Origin: Annona cherimola
Lineage: Eukaryota > Streptophyta > Magnoliopsida > Magnoliales > Annonaceae
DNA: 64,000 bases
Direction of reading: 5' to 3'
NCBI GenBank assembly: GCA_030490835.1
Contig: CM059972.1
Span: 5,920,264 to 5,984,263 of the forward strand
Below the pieces are notes generated by a model, which was not told where the DNA came from, did not search any database, and saw only the letters and a list, made by a program, of their open reading frames with translations. Made by a program: the position numbers and the translations under genes. This document shows, piece by piece, positions 50,511 through 60,789 of this stretch. Position 1 is the stretch's first letter, and each line of letters begins with the position of its first letter.

Positions 50511-52935
50511 CCAAATTACCTGAATATAATTGACACCATAAAAAGCATTGTTCCCCATTTGGAACTGAGATCTAAAGTCTTTACCCTAACAAAGAAAAAG
50601 CAACAAAGAAGAAGAAGTCAGTGACTAAGGAGAAGATGAACATTGCCTTCATAACAATTCAAAAGAGACAGATACATTAAGCAATTTTGAAAAATATTGC
50701 ATCTGGTTCATCTTTATAATAAAGAACAACCAAAATTGTCTTAATGCGACTTTAGTCCTTGTCCCTATATGAGAAACAAGATGAAAATATCAGTTAACAG
50801 AGAATAGAGCTGAAAAGAATCTAGGTAAGCCTTGTGCTGTTCAAAAGGAGGTATTGTTGACACCCCCAATTACTTGGTTTCCAGAAACCAACAACAGGAA
50901 CAAAAAAGCCAAATTTTGGAACAAAAGATGAGTAAAAGACTCAAAGGGAAGGTTGAGCGACATGAGAACTACTCGCATCATCAAGTTTGGGTCAAAAAAT
51001 TGGGTTTGGTTAAGCAGAGGAGAAAGTTCATTTAAAGCAAATTATTCATCAAAACACTAAAGTTTTGCAGTGACTTAAACAGTGGATGAATGTTAGCAAA
51101 ACAAGTCCACAAGAAAGAAGAATGGAATCAAGAGGTGATCTCTAATATTGATTTCAGAGTAGAAAATAAACATGTCTATAAATTTGAATCATTTAGGTAA
51201 ATAAAAAGTAAAAGATCAAAGTAACCTTGTAATCATTTAGGTGATCTCCAATATTGATTTCAGAGAAGAAAATAAACATAAGTCTATAAATTTGAATCAT
51301 TTAGGTAAATAAAAAGTAAAAGATCAAAGTAACCTTGTAATCATTTAGGTGATCTCTAATATTGATTTCAGAGAAGAAAATAAACATAAGTCTATAAATT
51401 TGAATCATTTAGGTAAATAAAAAGTAAAAGATCAAAGTAACCTTGTAATCAAAGTTGAATGTCCCTTGGGAAAAATGTGCCTCATTTTGTATCTAAATGA
51501 AAAACAAAAAACAGATGTTAGTGCAAATAACCATTTAGAATCTAAAGCCATAAAGTTTCCACCCCTTGGAAATTTTGCAAAAACTGCTAGCTAAACAACA
51601 GCACCTGAGCATTGATCTTCAAAGTGAGGTTTTCAGTCAAATCCATCTTGGCTCTTGCATTAAGCCTCCCATCAGTCAAGATTCTACCTATCAGCATCAA
51701 CTGTAAAAAAGCCACCAAATAGACAGTGGTCCAATTAGACAGATAAAAATAACCATGTCTAATGTGAATAAAAAACTAGTATAAATTTTTTTAGGTCATA
51801 CGTGGTCTTCAAAATATTACCTTTGGGTCAAGATAATTAGCCCCGAATTCGTAGTGGGCAGTAGGAACTTTGATGGTTTCGGCTGATTGAGAAGGTATTT
51901 CTGCAGCACCCATAAAGACGCTGATGGAGAACTCACAAGTTATCAGTTACTACTGTGATCGGCAAAAGAAAGAGAATTATGCTGCTATTCGCATCTACAG
52001 CTAAACATACCTGTGACTGAGTGAGAATTTCTGGTTGAGTCCTCTTGTAAAATCAAAGCGCATACCCTCAAAAAGTTCTGGCTTTAAAGACACTGAAAAC
52101 ATCCACAAAAAGAAGTAAAATTTCATGCGACCTGATAACGCATGGGTGACAAGGGAAAAGAGCACAACAAGTTACCCGCTACTAGAATTTATTCCAATTT
52201 ACTGGGAGGACATATCAAAGTAGAAGAATGAGGACTATTTTGGGTTTTTCTTTCACACAAGCAAAGATAAAAATAAAGCATCCCAAATTTTCCCTTTCCA
52301 CTTCGTTCCTTGATTCCTTCTTACTCTCTTTTCAACATCAGAAAGGTTCAGATACTCCACCCCACTTTCTTCCTGCTCCTAACTTGCACACCTCTCTCGA
52401 TGTTCTTCCATCTCTGGGTTCCTAAATCCCATTCACGAACTCCTGTACTGGACCTCATTTTTCTGGAATCTATGTTTGCCACAGGAAATCATACGTGATA
52501 CCGGAAATTGATCAAAAAACACTCGACCAGATGCACGCCACATTAACCGAAGGTGAAAAACAGTGTAGCACTTCCAATCACATTCTGCTCCCAAAAAATC
52601 TGCATTTTCTTTCTAGTGATTCCACTCGCTCATACAGGGTCAAAAACATAGTTTGCAATCCTACAACGGACCATTCCGAGGTGAAATCGAAAAGGAATAA
52701 GATTTCGAAACAGGAAAATATAAAAGGTGAAGGAAATAGTGACGAGCAGGGACGTACTGAGAGCTTCTCTTTGGATTTCTTCGAATGGGATGGGGCAAGG
52801 AAGATTCATGTAGTCAACCTTCTCATCCGTCTTCGTCTCTGCGTCCTTGGCGTCGGGCGGAGAGTGAGGAACGACTCCGGCCACTGTCGGCTGCGGCGGC
52901 GGAGGAGGAGCTGCTTGGCTGAAGGACGATCCCAT
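41486..52935 (-). CDS. TOM40: TOM40, mitochondrial outer-membrane import pore
   Basis: Eleven exons on the minus strand, in order: 52758-52935, 52011-52092, 51821-51920, 51605-51700, 51442-51492, 50520-50585, 49511-49612, 48711-48779, 48543-48626, 46788-46883, 41486-41542. All introns are GT-AG and phases join cleanly to 326 residues. TOM40 is the beta-barrel channel of the TOM complex, admitting nuclear-encoded precursors into mitochondria. Seen: a Pro-rich N-terminus (PPPPPQP at 10-16), [16 protein letters not shown] near 38-53, the porin-type barrel with [19 protein letters not shown] and [16 protein letters not shown], and a C-terminal beta-signal [11 protein letters not shown] in the last short exon. 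The ATG at 52935 fits the conserved MGS start and follows a pyrimidine-rich leader. Intron 10 is 5245 bp because of a hAT element; intron 5 holds a tandem repeat of its donor. Length is slightly above the roughly 310 residues I recall for Arabidopsis, owing to the N-terminus. Confidence 0.95.
41756..46285 (+). mobile_element. hAT transposon, 4530 bp, in the last TOM40 intron
   Basis: The ends TAGGGGTGCAAC and (reverse complement of the right end) TAGGGGTGCAAC are identical 12-bp inverted repeats. An exact 8-bp duplication GTTTGTCA flanks it (41748-41755 and 46286-46293), as hAT elements make. Subterminal arrays of GGGTA/GTAGG units lie at 41810-41830 and 46198-46215. A transposase gene on the plus strand, antisense to TOM40, fills 42885-45220, preceded by a leader exon region from about 42100. 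Transposase decay with intact ends and TSD means the copy is structurally complete but no longer self-mobile. Confidence 0.92.
42885..45220 (+). pseudogene. hAT transposase, broken
   Basis: Homology runs in order through several frames. An N-terminal BED-type zinc finger ([11 protein letters not shown]... then CRYC... H at 43060-43205) is cut by a frameshift near 43200. The catalytic core starts with TTDLWTS near 43550, then [15 protein letters not shown] near 43840, [14 protein letters not shown] near 44020 and [11 protein letters not shown] near 44400. The C-terminal dimerisation segment includes [18 protein letters not shown] and [16 protein letters not shown] near 44720-44860. Breaks: frameshifts near 43200, 43430, 44580 and 44865, and in-frame stops at 43507-43509 and 44290-44292. 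Plausible introns follow (donor 44975, exon 45070-45110, last exon 45194-45220). A CAG acceptor just before the ATG suggests a spliced 5' leader. Not functional as written. Confidence 0.9.
46294..46787. other. Remainder of TOM40 intron 10
   Basis: Right-hand part of the host intron, continuous with 41543-41747 once the hAT and one TSD are removed, giving an original intron of about 700 bp. It holds a weak tRNA-like ACTTGAACCTATGCC motif near 46655, possibly an old SINE. Confidence 0.6.
50483..50510. repeat. (TA)n run next to the TOM40 exon 6 donor
   Basis: A 28-bp AT dinucleotide repeat that starts about 9 bp inside intron 6, directly after the donor CAG|GTAATTTGG. Its length is likely to vary between individuals. 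Confidence 0.8.
51131..51450 (-). repeat. 3 x 108-bp tandem repeat spanning TOM40 exon 5 donor
   Basis: Three head-to-tail units of 108 bp (the leftmost with a 2-bp deletion) end at 51234, 51342 and 51450. Each includes the last 9 nt of exon 5 and its donor (minus strand GATTACAAG|GTTACT). Only the rightmost is attached to the full exon 5 (51442-51492). The copies are almost identical, so the expansion looks recent. Confidence 0.9.
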
Positions 52936-53180
52936 GGAAAGGAAGACGGGAAGGCAAGAAAAAGGTGGTGCGGGGGTTGAGATTGAGGTTAGACAAGGGA
53001 GGAGCTGGACCTTCAATGGATGCTGCTGATCGGGGGGAAGAAGGAGAAGGAAAAAAAGGGTTTTGGGAGGGTTTTTCAGCGCGCTTTGCGGATTCCTCGG
53101 ATACGTACTTCCACCGAGAAATACGGTTAACCACCGTATCAAGACTTAGATCTACGAGCAAAGGAACCTTATTATTATTA
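52936..53180 (-). promoter_or_regulatory. TOM40 5' leader and proximal promoter
   Basis: A CT-rich and C-rich stretch on the minus strand runs directly into the TOM40 ATG at 52935. It remains in an open frame upstream for a while but without a conserved start, so it is treated as leader. AAAACCCT-type motifs near 53060 are common in promoters of housekeeping genes. No clear TATA box was found. Confidence 0.45.
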
Positions 53181-53194
53181 GAGTGCTGATTTTA

Positions 53195-53460
53195 TTTTTT
53201 TTCATTTTTGCGTGAGCTTAAGTACATTTAGTTTACATAACAATAGTTATCATTTTTAAAAAAAAATTATATTTTTTATAAATTTTTAAAATAAAAAATT
53301 TTCACCTATTTTACACTCCCCACACATGAAAACGGATTTAAAAGCTTTGATTTTTAAAAATTTATTAAAAATACAAAAAGATTTTAAAATGGTAAATTTT
53401 AGCATATAAACTAAATACACTTGCCCCATATAAAACGAAACTCAAGAAAATATTAAAAAT
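53195..53460. repeat. Eroded fold-back repeat of the MULE-MITE type
   Basis: Left-hand GTACATTTAGTTTACATAACAATAG and right-hand CATATAAACTAAATACACTTG are mirrored, as in the interior of the MULE MITEs, but clean ends and TSD are missing. From 53460 to 54235 there is no supportable gene. Confidence 0.4.
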
Positions 53461-54239
53461 AAAACATTTGATGCATTAACCTACAATGCATGTCACTTAT
53501 TATTATTATCATCATTATTGTCATTATTATTTCATTGGCTAATTATACACATGCTTTTCCAGTGTATGCACCACATAAGTAAATTAATCGTACCATTTTA
53601 TTTGGGATTTCATGTAGCTAAACCATTCGTCAATATTTTATATGTAGATTCCTATATAACGACTGAAGAAGTTTTAATGGGATGAAATTGGATCCAAATT
53701 TTTTAAAAATTTTCCTGATCAACATCATATATTCAATTGAGATAATCTTCGTATTCCTACTTTAATAAATAGCAATGAGATTAATGATCATATGAGATTT
53801 CATATATTGGTCAAGGTTAGGTCCGTAAAAACTCGTACCACCACTTCACTTTGGTGGTGGATGAAATGTCGAAGAAGGGCATAGGTTTCCCGATTTAATA
53901 AAAAAAAAGAGAGAGAGAAGGAAGGGCATCGGTTTATTGCTGAATATCTCTGATGGTGGTGGGCCAGGGTTGTATGATCACATTGCTGAATATCTGAGTG
54001 TCTCACCAGCACCTAATATCTCCATCCGGGAATTGTACGGCTATAATCAGCATAGATCTGGCCTCTGGTTGTCAGCCATTCGCATCGGCGTGATTGTCTG
54101 GTCCACTTCCTGTAGCCTATTGGGCCTCTTAAGATGACCCGTTTGGATTCGGATGGATGAGATTTGTATTGTTATTTTTATTCTTTATATTACTTTTATT
54201 CCTACCCATTGAATGCATAATCTTTTATATATGTACATA

Positions 54240-54779
54240 CGTGTGTGTATATGGATTCCGCCACTATGTAACTTGTTGTATTGAAGCGGAGCTGTGTAAC
54301 CTTTTTAATTTTTAAAATTTTGATATTTGATAAAAAATTTAATTCATTTATTGTATTTAATATCATTTATTTATCTAAGAAAATAAGTTTCATCCTTATC
54401 AAATATGTTTATGGGTCATATTTGCTGAAAAATATAAACACTCATGTGTAAATTATGAAAAATAATTATATCTATTCACATATGTATTAGAACATAATAA
54501 TACTTTGTAGAATCATTTGTCTACATATTAATGATATGTTATATGATTTAAAGATTTAAAAAAAATTTAAATTGATATTTTAGTATTAAATTATTTTATT
54601 ACGTTAATTTTACAAATTTATAAATGTGACCCGCATATAATGAAACATAATGAATAAACGAATTTTCAAGATATTATGAATAATGTTAAATACAACGAAT
54701 GGAGTGGATTTTCAATCAACTATTAAGATTTTAAATATGGAGGGGATTGCATAGAAAAGGAATTTCATAAAAGCAGGAT

Positions 54780-54780
<1 letters not shown>
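54240..54780. repeat. Fold-back AT-rich repeat, tandem copy 1
   Basis: ATTCATTTATTGTATTTAATATCATTTATTTAT near the left is mirrored by ATGTTAAATACAACGAATGG near the right. It is followed, after a (TA)n run at 54785-54818, by a second copy in the same orientation. Confidence 0.55.
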
Positions 54781-54799
<19 letters not shown>

Positions 54800-54820
<21 letters not shown>

Positions 54821-55325
54821 TTTCACTTCATGTAACTAAATTACACAGAAGCAAAGCCATGTAACCCCTTTAACATCTAAGATTTTGATCATTGATAAAA
54901 AAATCTAATTCATTCATTGTATTTGATATTATTTATTTATATATGAGATCAAACTTCATCTCAATCAAATATGTTTATAAGCTACATTTGTTAAAAAATG
55001 TATATATTCATATATAAATTATGAAAAATGCTAAAATATTAATTTTAAAATAGTATTTTTAACATGTAAATAGTCCAAAACATCATTTTTGTGTGAGCAA
55101 ATGATTCCATAAAATATTATTACATTTTAATATATGTGTGAATGAATCTAAGAATTTTTCATAATTTACACATGAATATATTTTTTTTAAACAAATGTGA
55201 GTCACAAATATACTTGATTGAGATGAAATTTGGTATTGTGGATAAACAAATAACGTTAGATACAATGAATAGATTGGAAAATATTAGATTTTAAAACGAC
55301 TCCACTTCTACGTAACCAAACGAGA
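54800..55325. repeat. Fold-back AT-rich repeat, tandem copy 2
   Basis: It matches the preceding copy in order: TGTGTAACC/CATGTAACCCC, GATAAAAAA-TCTAATTCATTCATTGTATTTGATATT, AATCAAATATGTTTAT, and a right-hand GATACAATGAATAGATTGG that mirrors the left. Non-coding. Confidence 0.55.
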
Positions 55326-55399
55326 TATATACATATATCCTTCAAAACATATTCTTAAGAGCACTAATAAATAAAGAACTAATCCTATAAGCCATCGCC

Positions 55400-57120
55400 T
55401 TAGTAAACTCAGGCGCGGACCTAAACTTCACATGAGAGGAATTAATATCAACAAACTACTTTGAAAAAACGAAAAAGAGTCTAAGGGACGCTTGTGGAAC
55501 AAAGTTAAAAATTAACTTTAAACTTACAAAATGTAAAAATAAAACATCAAGAAGTAACTTTCAAAACAACCTTTATATTAGTAAAAGACCTTTAAAGATA
55601 AATAATATTGGGAACTCTATTTTTAGAATTAATCAAATCTTTTACACTAACAGACCAAGGAATAATAACAAACATACTATGAAAAAATAATTTTTAATTT
55701 CATTCAAAAACCTTAACAAAACTTATTAAAAGATGAATCTTTAGCTATAAACATTATAACTTAAAAACAAAAACACCTAAATTTTCTAAATGAATGACTA
55801 AACTTTAAAAGAGTAGAAGAACAATTAAAAAATCCTAACCAAAAAAGAATAAAAGACTTTGAAAAAAACTGAAAACTGAAGTTTGTGCAAACCTTCCAAA
55901 TGTATTTTGGGAAGGAAAACAACATAAAGTAAGCCTTCTTTATGAACCTAATTTTAATGAGAACAAAAATCCTATAAAAAGTTAGACTCATCCAAACAAA
56001 TAGAGAAACACTAAAATATTGCAACGAAGAAATAAAAGATTTACTTAATAAAAAACTAATTAGACTATCAAAATCATCATGGTCTTGTGTAGCCTTCTAT
56101 ATTCAGAAAAACTTTGAAATAGAAAAAGAAAATTCAAGACTAATAATAAACTATAAACATCTAAACAAAGCCTTGAAATAGATTAGATATTCAATCCTAA
56201 ATAAAAAAAAGATCTTTTACAGTGAATAATAATTGCAACAATCTTCTCACATTTTAATATGAAATTAGGATTTTAGCAAATTCAAATAGAATAAAAGGAT
56301 AAATATAAAACAACATTTACAGTTCCGTTTGGACAATACGCATGAACAAACTATCTTTTTATTTAATCGATATGAAACTATTTCCCTTTTAAACAGAAGA
56401 TTAATTGAACAACATTGGCAAAAATATAATTTCATACATTTAGAACTAGTACAAGCAGCGTTGAAACTGTTAATGAGAGAATGCCTAGATACCTCAATCT
56501 TATTATGCCTAAGAGACTGTAAGTTTAATAAATTTTAAGACTCAACCACAAAATAATCCACCAGAAACTGAAATTGTGATGAAATTTAGAAACAAACGAG
56601 TAACTTGTTCCTCATATAAGGTTAGAACAGATACTGAAACACCTCCTAATGGAAGTGATATTAAAAAACTCTACAAACAAAATAACTATACAAATCAATC
56701 TTTATTTACCATAGAAAAATAATTGAATGAAATCCAAATCACTATAGAAGACAAAATAATACCTCTTATCATTCTTAAACCAAAAATAGAACAAACAGAT
56801 AGACTACTACTTATTCTATACAAGATTTAGAAAATACAATTAAAGAAAATAAGAGAAAATAGTGAATTTATAGACAGAATATACGAAAAGCTAAAAGCTC
56901 TTGAAACACTTTTTTTTTTATGGTTAGCTCTTGAAACACTTAAAAGCTCAAAAATAGGTAGAATAAATATTGAAAAAGAAGAAAGATCAGTTAAAACTCC
57001 TAGCGCTCCAACCAAGCCTACAACATTATTCATGTTTGAAAATGAAATTAAAGATTCTTCAAAAGAGTCACATAAGAAACGAATGAACCAGAATTAGAAC
57101 TAAATAAAATAGACTCATGA
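55400..57120 (+). pseudogene. Decayed, rearranged endogenous pararetrovirus (Caulimoviridae-like)
   Basis: About 1.7 kb of AT-rich sequence with many stops. One stretch (about 56020-56345) is recognisable as the N-terminal part of a plant pararetrovirus reverse transcriptase by its SSWSC and LIINYKHLN motifs and a later TVPFGQY. Immediately after it, 56359-56540 resembles the movement-protein region of the same virus family (NRRLIEQHWQKY, LLCLRDCKFNKF). In the viral polyprotein the movement domain lies well upstream of the polymerase, so this order shows a deletion or joining across the circular genome. Flanks 55400-56020 and 56540-57120 have similar composition but no firm domains. Numerous stops make it inert. 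Genus cannot be decided. Confidence 0.65.
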
Positions 57121-57460
57121 AGAATGCCTTCAAAACCTTATTATTCTACACATACACCACATGAGAATACATAATCATTTTGACTTTTACGTGTCCAATG
57201 TAACTTTTTTGAATCATCTGGCTAAAATCCAACTACACTCGATGGTAGATGCTCCCCAAACCTATTGTACGCTTTTCAAGGCATTCTTCATGGCTGGAAT
57301 GTAATTTTCCACCCTAAAATGTAACCAAGTCGTAAATGATACCAAGAAATTAGTGAATAAACAAACATAGATGTCTTCCATAAAAAGTAATTTTACTAGG
57401 GTTTATTTCAATGGGTTTGTAATTTATCAGTATCAATAATTTTCATTTTGATGGATGTGA

Positions 57461-57692
57461 ATTGTATAGTTTTTCTTCAAACTAAAACTTTTTAATTTAA
57501 AGCTTTTTATTCTTCACAATTACTTTATTTTTAATTATTTTTCACTTCTTCCTATAAAACAATTATACTTTTTAATTATTTATGCATAATTATCTATACA
57601 TCTAACATATCTATTTTTATTTTATTTTATTTGCTCCTCGTCGTTACCTCTATCATATCATATCATTTTTTCATATTTCAAAAACTTTTATA
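57461..57692. mobile_element. MITE with GTTTGG-type ends, copy D1 (truncated)
   Basis: The ordered family blocks are present (AAACTAAAACTTTTTAATTT, CACTTCTTCCTATAAAACAATTATACTTTTTAATTATT, TCATATCATATCATTTTTTCATATTTC), but the right terminus is missing where the inverted copy D2 begins. The stretch 57120-57460 shows no gene. Confidence 0.6.
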
Positions 57693-57695
57693 CTT

Positions 57696-57939
57696 GTGTT
57701 TGGTTGAAGGTAAAATTTTTCGATGAAAAGTTTTTAAGATAAAAGTTGTAAAATTGATAGAAAATTATGTGATGTGATAGGGGATAATGATAATGTGTAT
57801 AGAAAATAAAGTTAAAATAAGTACGTTAGTTGTGTGGAAATGATTAAAAAAATGGTAGTTTGTATAAGAAAAATTTTAAAATATGATAGTTATGAAGAGT
57901 GAATAGTTTTTAATTGACATTTTTTTGCCAACCAAACAC
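57696..57939. mobile_element. MITE with GTGTTTGGTTG ends, copy D2, inverted
   Basis: It starts GTGTTTGGTTG and ends CAACCAAACAC, a clear terminal inverted repeat. CTT flanks it on both sides (57693-57695 and 57940-57942), possibly a 3-bp TSD. Its interior is the reverse complement of the other copies (for example GATGTGATAGGGGATAATGATAATGTG). It is inserted at the broken end of copy D1. Confidence 0.7.
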
Positions 57940-57959
57940 CTTGAAAACTAAAAAAATGA

Positions 57960-59330
57960 AAAACGCCTTATGGGCTTATTGGGATGTATTCTCTATTTTT
58001 TCAGTCCACAGAGCATAGTACATATAGATTATAGGCAACCCAAATATGCAAATCAAACTCCAGTGTAGACAACAAAACTAGCTGCAGTAATGGGCTGAAG
58101 TTTCACCTATATATTGTCACATGAGCCCAAAACATTATTACTTGTTGTTCAAGGCCGAACAATATTTTTCAAATAACAATAATAACTGTTATTGTCACTT
58201 AATTAATGAATTAAACAAACTAATTACTTCGCCAATATAACCCAAACAGCGGATTTGTATGTGGAGATTCATGGCCCCAACCCACAAATGTCTCTTTTGT
58301 ATAGTAATATATTGAAAAATAAAAATAATAAAAAGCTTCGTTGTACCCTTTACCCTTTATTCCTGTGACAGTTTCTCAAAAAATATCATCTCTCCCCAGT
58401 AGCAGCATTTTGCAGGATATTCCTTCTTGTAGTGCATTTTAAAAATATCCTTGCACGATAGAATGTGCATGACGTTGGCGCTTACATATACAAATGGGAT
58501 GACCTTGGCCTCCAAGGGGAAAGGTTCCTTTCACTTGAAAGATACATGCGGCTGGAAATCGAAAGGAAAGATATTTATTGCCGGGTTGGTTGACCCTCCA
58601 ATCAATTATGGTTGAGATTTTTAAAATTGGCTTGTAAATGTATTAAATGAAGGTCTTTGTTAACTTATTAGAAATAGAATCTACCCTTTTATCCCATACA
58701 CCCCAACCTAATTACAACCAGATATGCAACTTTAGATCGGTTGGCTCAACCATAGCCACAAAACTTATCCTCAACTTTTTTTTTTTTTATTGATGTTTAT
58801 TTTGCATTAGATCTTAACTTGTATTATAATCAAGCACTAAAATAATTCTTGTGAAATTTTCAAAGAAAAAGAACATCACAACTATCAATAAAGGAAACCA
58901 CGGACTCTAAAATATAATAAGGGAGATAACAGGGACTCCATAATTAAATAAGAAAATGTAACCTTTGCTTAGTTTTGAACCCAAAACCACACGTAAGAAA
59001 GAGCTACCCGCCCGCAACTTTTAATTTGATTCGCGGTTTTCAACCCATCCATAAGTGGCGCGAGCTAATTTTTCATCACACGATATCCCTCAGCTTGCGC
59101 GTATTCTAACCACGACCATGATCAAGTTATGGATTTTCAGGAATTTTTAAAACTTTTTTTCTTTAATTGAGTTTTAGATTTCATGATAGTATTTCCCGTA
59201 TTATATTACGCTAATATAAAATCACGGTTTTACACCGTTTGAATTAACAGTTTAATCTAAAACGGAAATTAACCGTTGGGTTTTAGTAAATATGAATTGA
59301 ATCCCAGTCCAAACAAATGGCTCGAAAGGA
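57960..59330. other. Intergenic; no gene seen
   Basis: AT-rich with isolated motifs, such as a TTTTGAACCCAAAACC tRNA-like B-box remnant near 58975. No coding or structured RNA could be supported. Confidence 0.45.
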
Positions 59331-59339
59331 ACACTCCGA

Positions 59340-59600
59340 TACACTTTGAAATTTTTTTGGAATTTATATAAGATTACAACTGAGATTACGAAAAATTCAT
59401 ATGAAATCCTTACACTGGGAGTAATTGAAAAACTCTCACGGATTTAAGGAAGACTATTAAAATAACTCCCTACACCAAGCTCCATAAAAAAATGATAATG
59501 AAATAAAAAGAACACCCTGTGGGCGTGTTTCGAACCCGTGCCCTGTCGTATACGGAAGCAGCGGCGTTGCGATGGCACACCGCGGAGATACAGCGCTTCT
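59340..59600 (-). repeat. Possible SINE, tRNA-like head
   Basis: The minus strand has a B-box-like GGGTTCGAAAC near 59528-59540 after head-like sequence, and a body running to a T-rich stretch near 59352. The style resembles the SINE copies at 35961 and 37319 but the sequence is distinct and the TSD is unclear. Confidence 0.4.
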
Positions 59601-60005
59601 AATTCGTACGACAGATGACGTACAAGCGATGGGTCACTTGACTTGGTTTTGACGGATAACCAACGGCACGATTTATTTTAATTGAAATTCGGACACGATT
59701 AGTTTTTTTAATCAATTGCCCCGTTTGTATTGAACTAAGTATTCAAAATTATTTTCACTCAAAAAAATTCAAAATTATTATCTGACGTTAAAAACAACAA
59801 CCAGTGTGGAGTTGGACCCAATTAACTTGAAATTAAAAAAATAATATCGTATCAACAATAACATGCCCCAACAACAATCCAATGACAAAGTAATTAACAA
59901 TAAATATCAAAATATCCAAAAATGGGTATTATACATCTGGGACGTTCGTATGTACGGACCATCTCTTGAAATGCAAACAAATAAGATGGCGGAGTACGTC
60001 GACCG

Positions 60006-60599
60006 TCACGTACTCGCACAGGCGGCCGCAGCGGCAGCGTTGGCGGCGCGCATCCGAAAGCCCCACGAAGGCTGGCCGGAGCGTCGTTGCGTCCGATATC
60101 TGAGCCCCTCCAATTGAGAGTCCCAGTCCCCAAAACCAGCTCTCCTGCTGCCTCGCGAAGATCCGGCGACGCTGCTGCCGAAGGAGCATCCGTAGCGGAG
60201 GCTGAAATCGTAGTCCTCGCGGAGCGCGGGGTCAGACAGAATCCTGTACGCCTCCCGCGCCTCGATGAACTGCTGCGTCAGCTCCTCCTTCAGGCTCTCC
60301 GACCGGCACGTGTCTGGATGGCACCGCCGCGCCAGCCGCCGGAACGCCGCCTTGATCTCGTCCTGCCCCGCGTTCTCGGTGACGGAGAGGAGATCGTACA
60401 TGGTGGCCGCGTGCCGAGTAGCGGCTGGCTCGGCAGTAGCCGTAGCGGCGGCGGATGCGGAAATACGATGTATTGGTCCGCGGCGGGCGGCGGGGAGAGA
60501 GAGTCTGGAGACGGAAACCGGTTTTGCAGGGAAGGAAAGTGGTTCTGTAGTAAGGAGGAGGTGGTGGCCGCCAGAGACAGAGTTGGAAGATGACAACAT
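60006..60599 (-). CDS. Chloroplast-type J-domain co-chaperone, J20 class
   Basis: Single-exon frame of 197 residues in GC-rich DNA. J-domain proteins stimulate Hsp70 ATPase and hand over clients; plant J20 works in plastids and is linked to turnover of the isoprenoid enzyme DXS. Seen: a Ser/Ala/Arg-rich, acid-poor N-terminus (1-60) like a plastid transit peptide, then a J domain at about 67-131 (MYDLLSVTENAG, AFRRLARRCHPD with the essential HPD at 94-96, EAYRILSDPALREDYD). The C-terminal tail carries DWDSQLEGLRYRT and SWGFRMR, which recalls the tail of Arabidopsis J20; the length equals J20 as I remember it. The frame is open further upstream to 60782, but a TATA box at 60714 and the MLSSS start favour the ATG at 60599. 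J11-type proteins are the main alternative but have a different tail. Confidence 0.9.
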   Translation of the reverse strand: MLSSSNSVSGGHHLLLTTEPLSFPAKPVSVSRLSLPAARRGPIHRISASAAATATAEPAATRHAATMYDLLSVTENAGQDEIKAAFRRLARRCHPDTCRSESLKEELTQQFIEAREAYRILSDPALREDYDFSLRYGCSFGSSVAGSSRGSRRAGFGDWDSQLEGLRYRTQRRSGQPSWGFRMRAANAAAAAACAST

Positions 60600-60713
60600 G
60601 TCTTTGGTAGAAGTGTAGAACACGAGTAGGAAGGAAGGATACTTTGGAAATAGAAAGGAGAGAGGGATACGAAGATGGAACGAGATGAGAGGCAGAGAGG
60701 AGAGAGTGGCTGA

Positions 60714-60719
60714 TTTATA
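60714..60719 (-). promoter_or_regulatory. TATA box of the J20-like gene
   Basis: The minus strand reads CTATAAATCA, about 115 bp before the chosen ATG, which would leave a leader of roughly 85-90 nt. It also argues against the longer upstream frame being translated. Confidence 0.6.
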
Positions 60720-60789
60720 GAGGTCGGTGAGAGTCAGAGTACGGGGATATGGATGAGGCAAGAGCAAGAGACGACCAGCCACCGACGTG

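Noticed and set aside
51133..51450. CRISPR-like array
   Set aside because: The units are contiguous 108-bp tandem copies without spacers, in a plant intron.
60600..60782. Longer J20 frame starting at 60782
   Set aside because: It would place a TATA box inside the coding region; the plastid-like start at 60599 gives the expected length.
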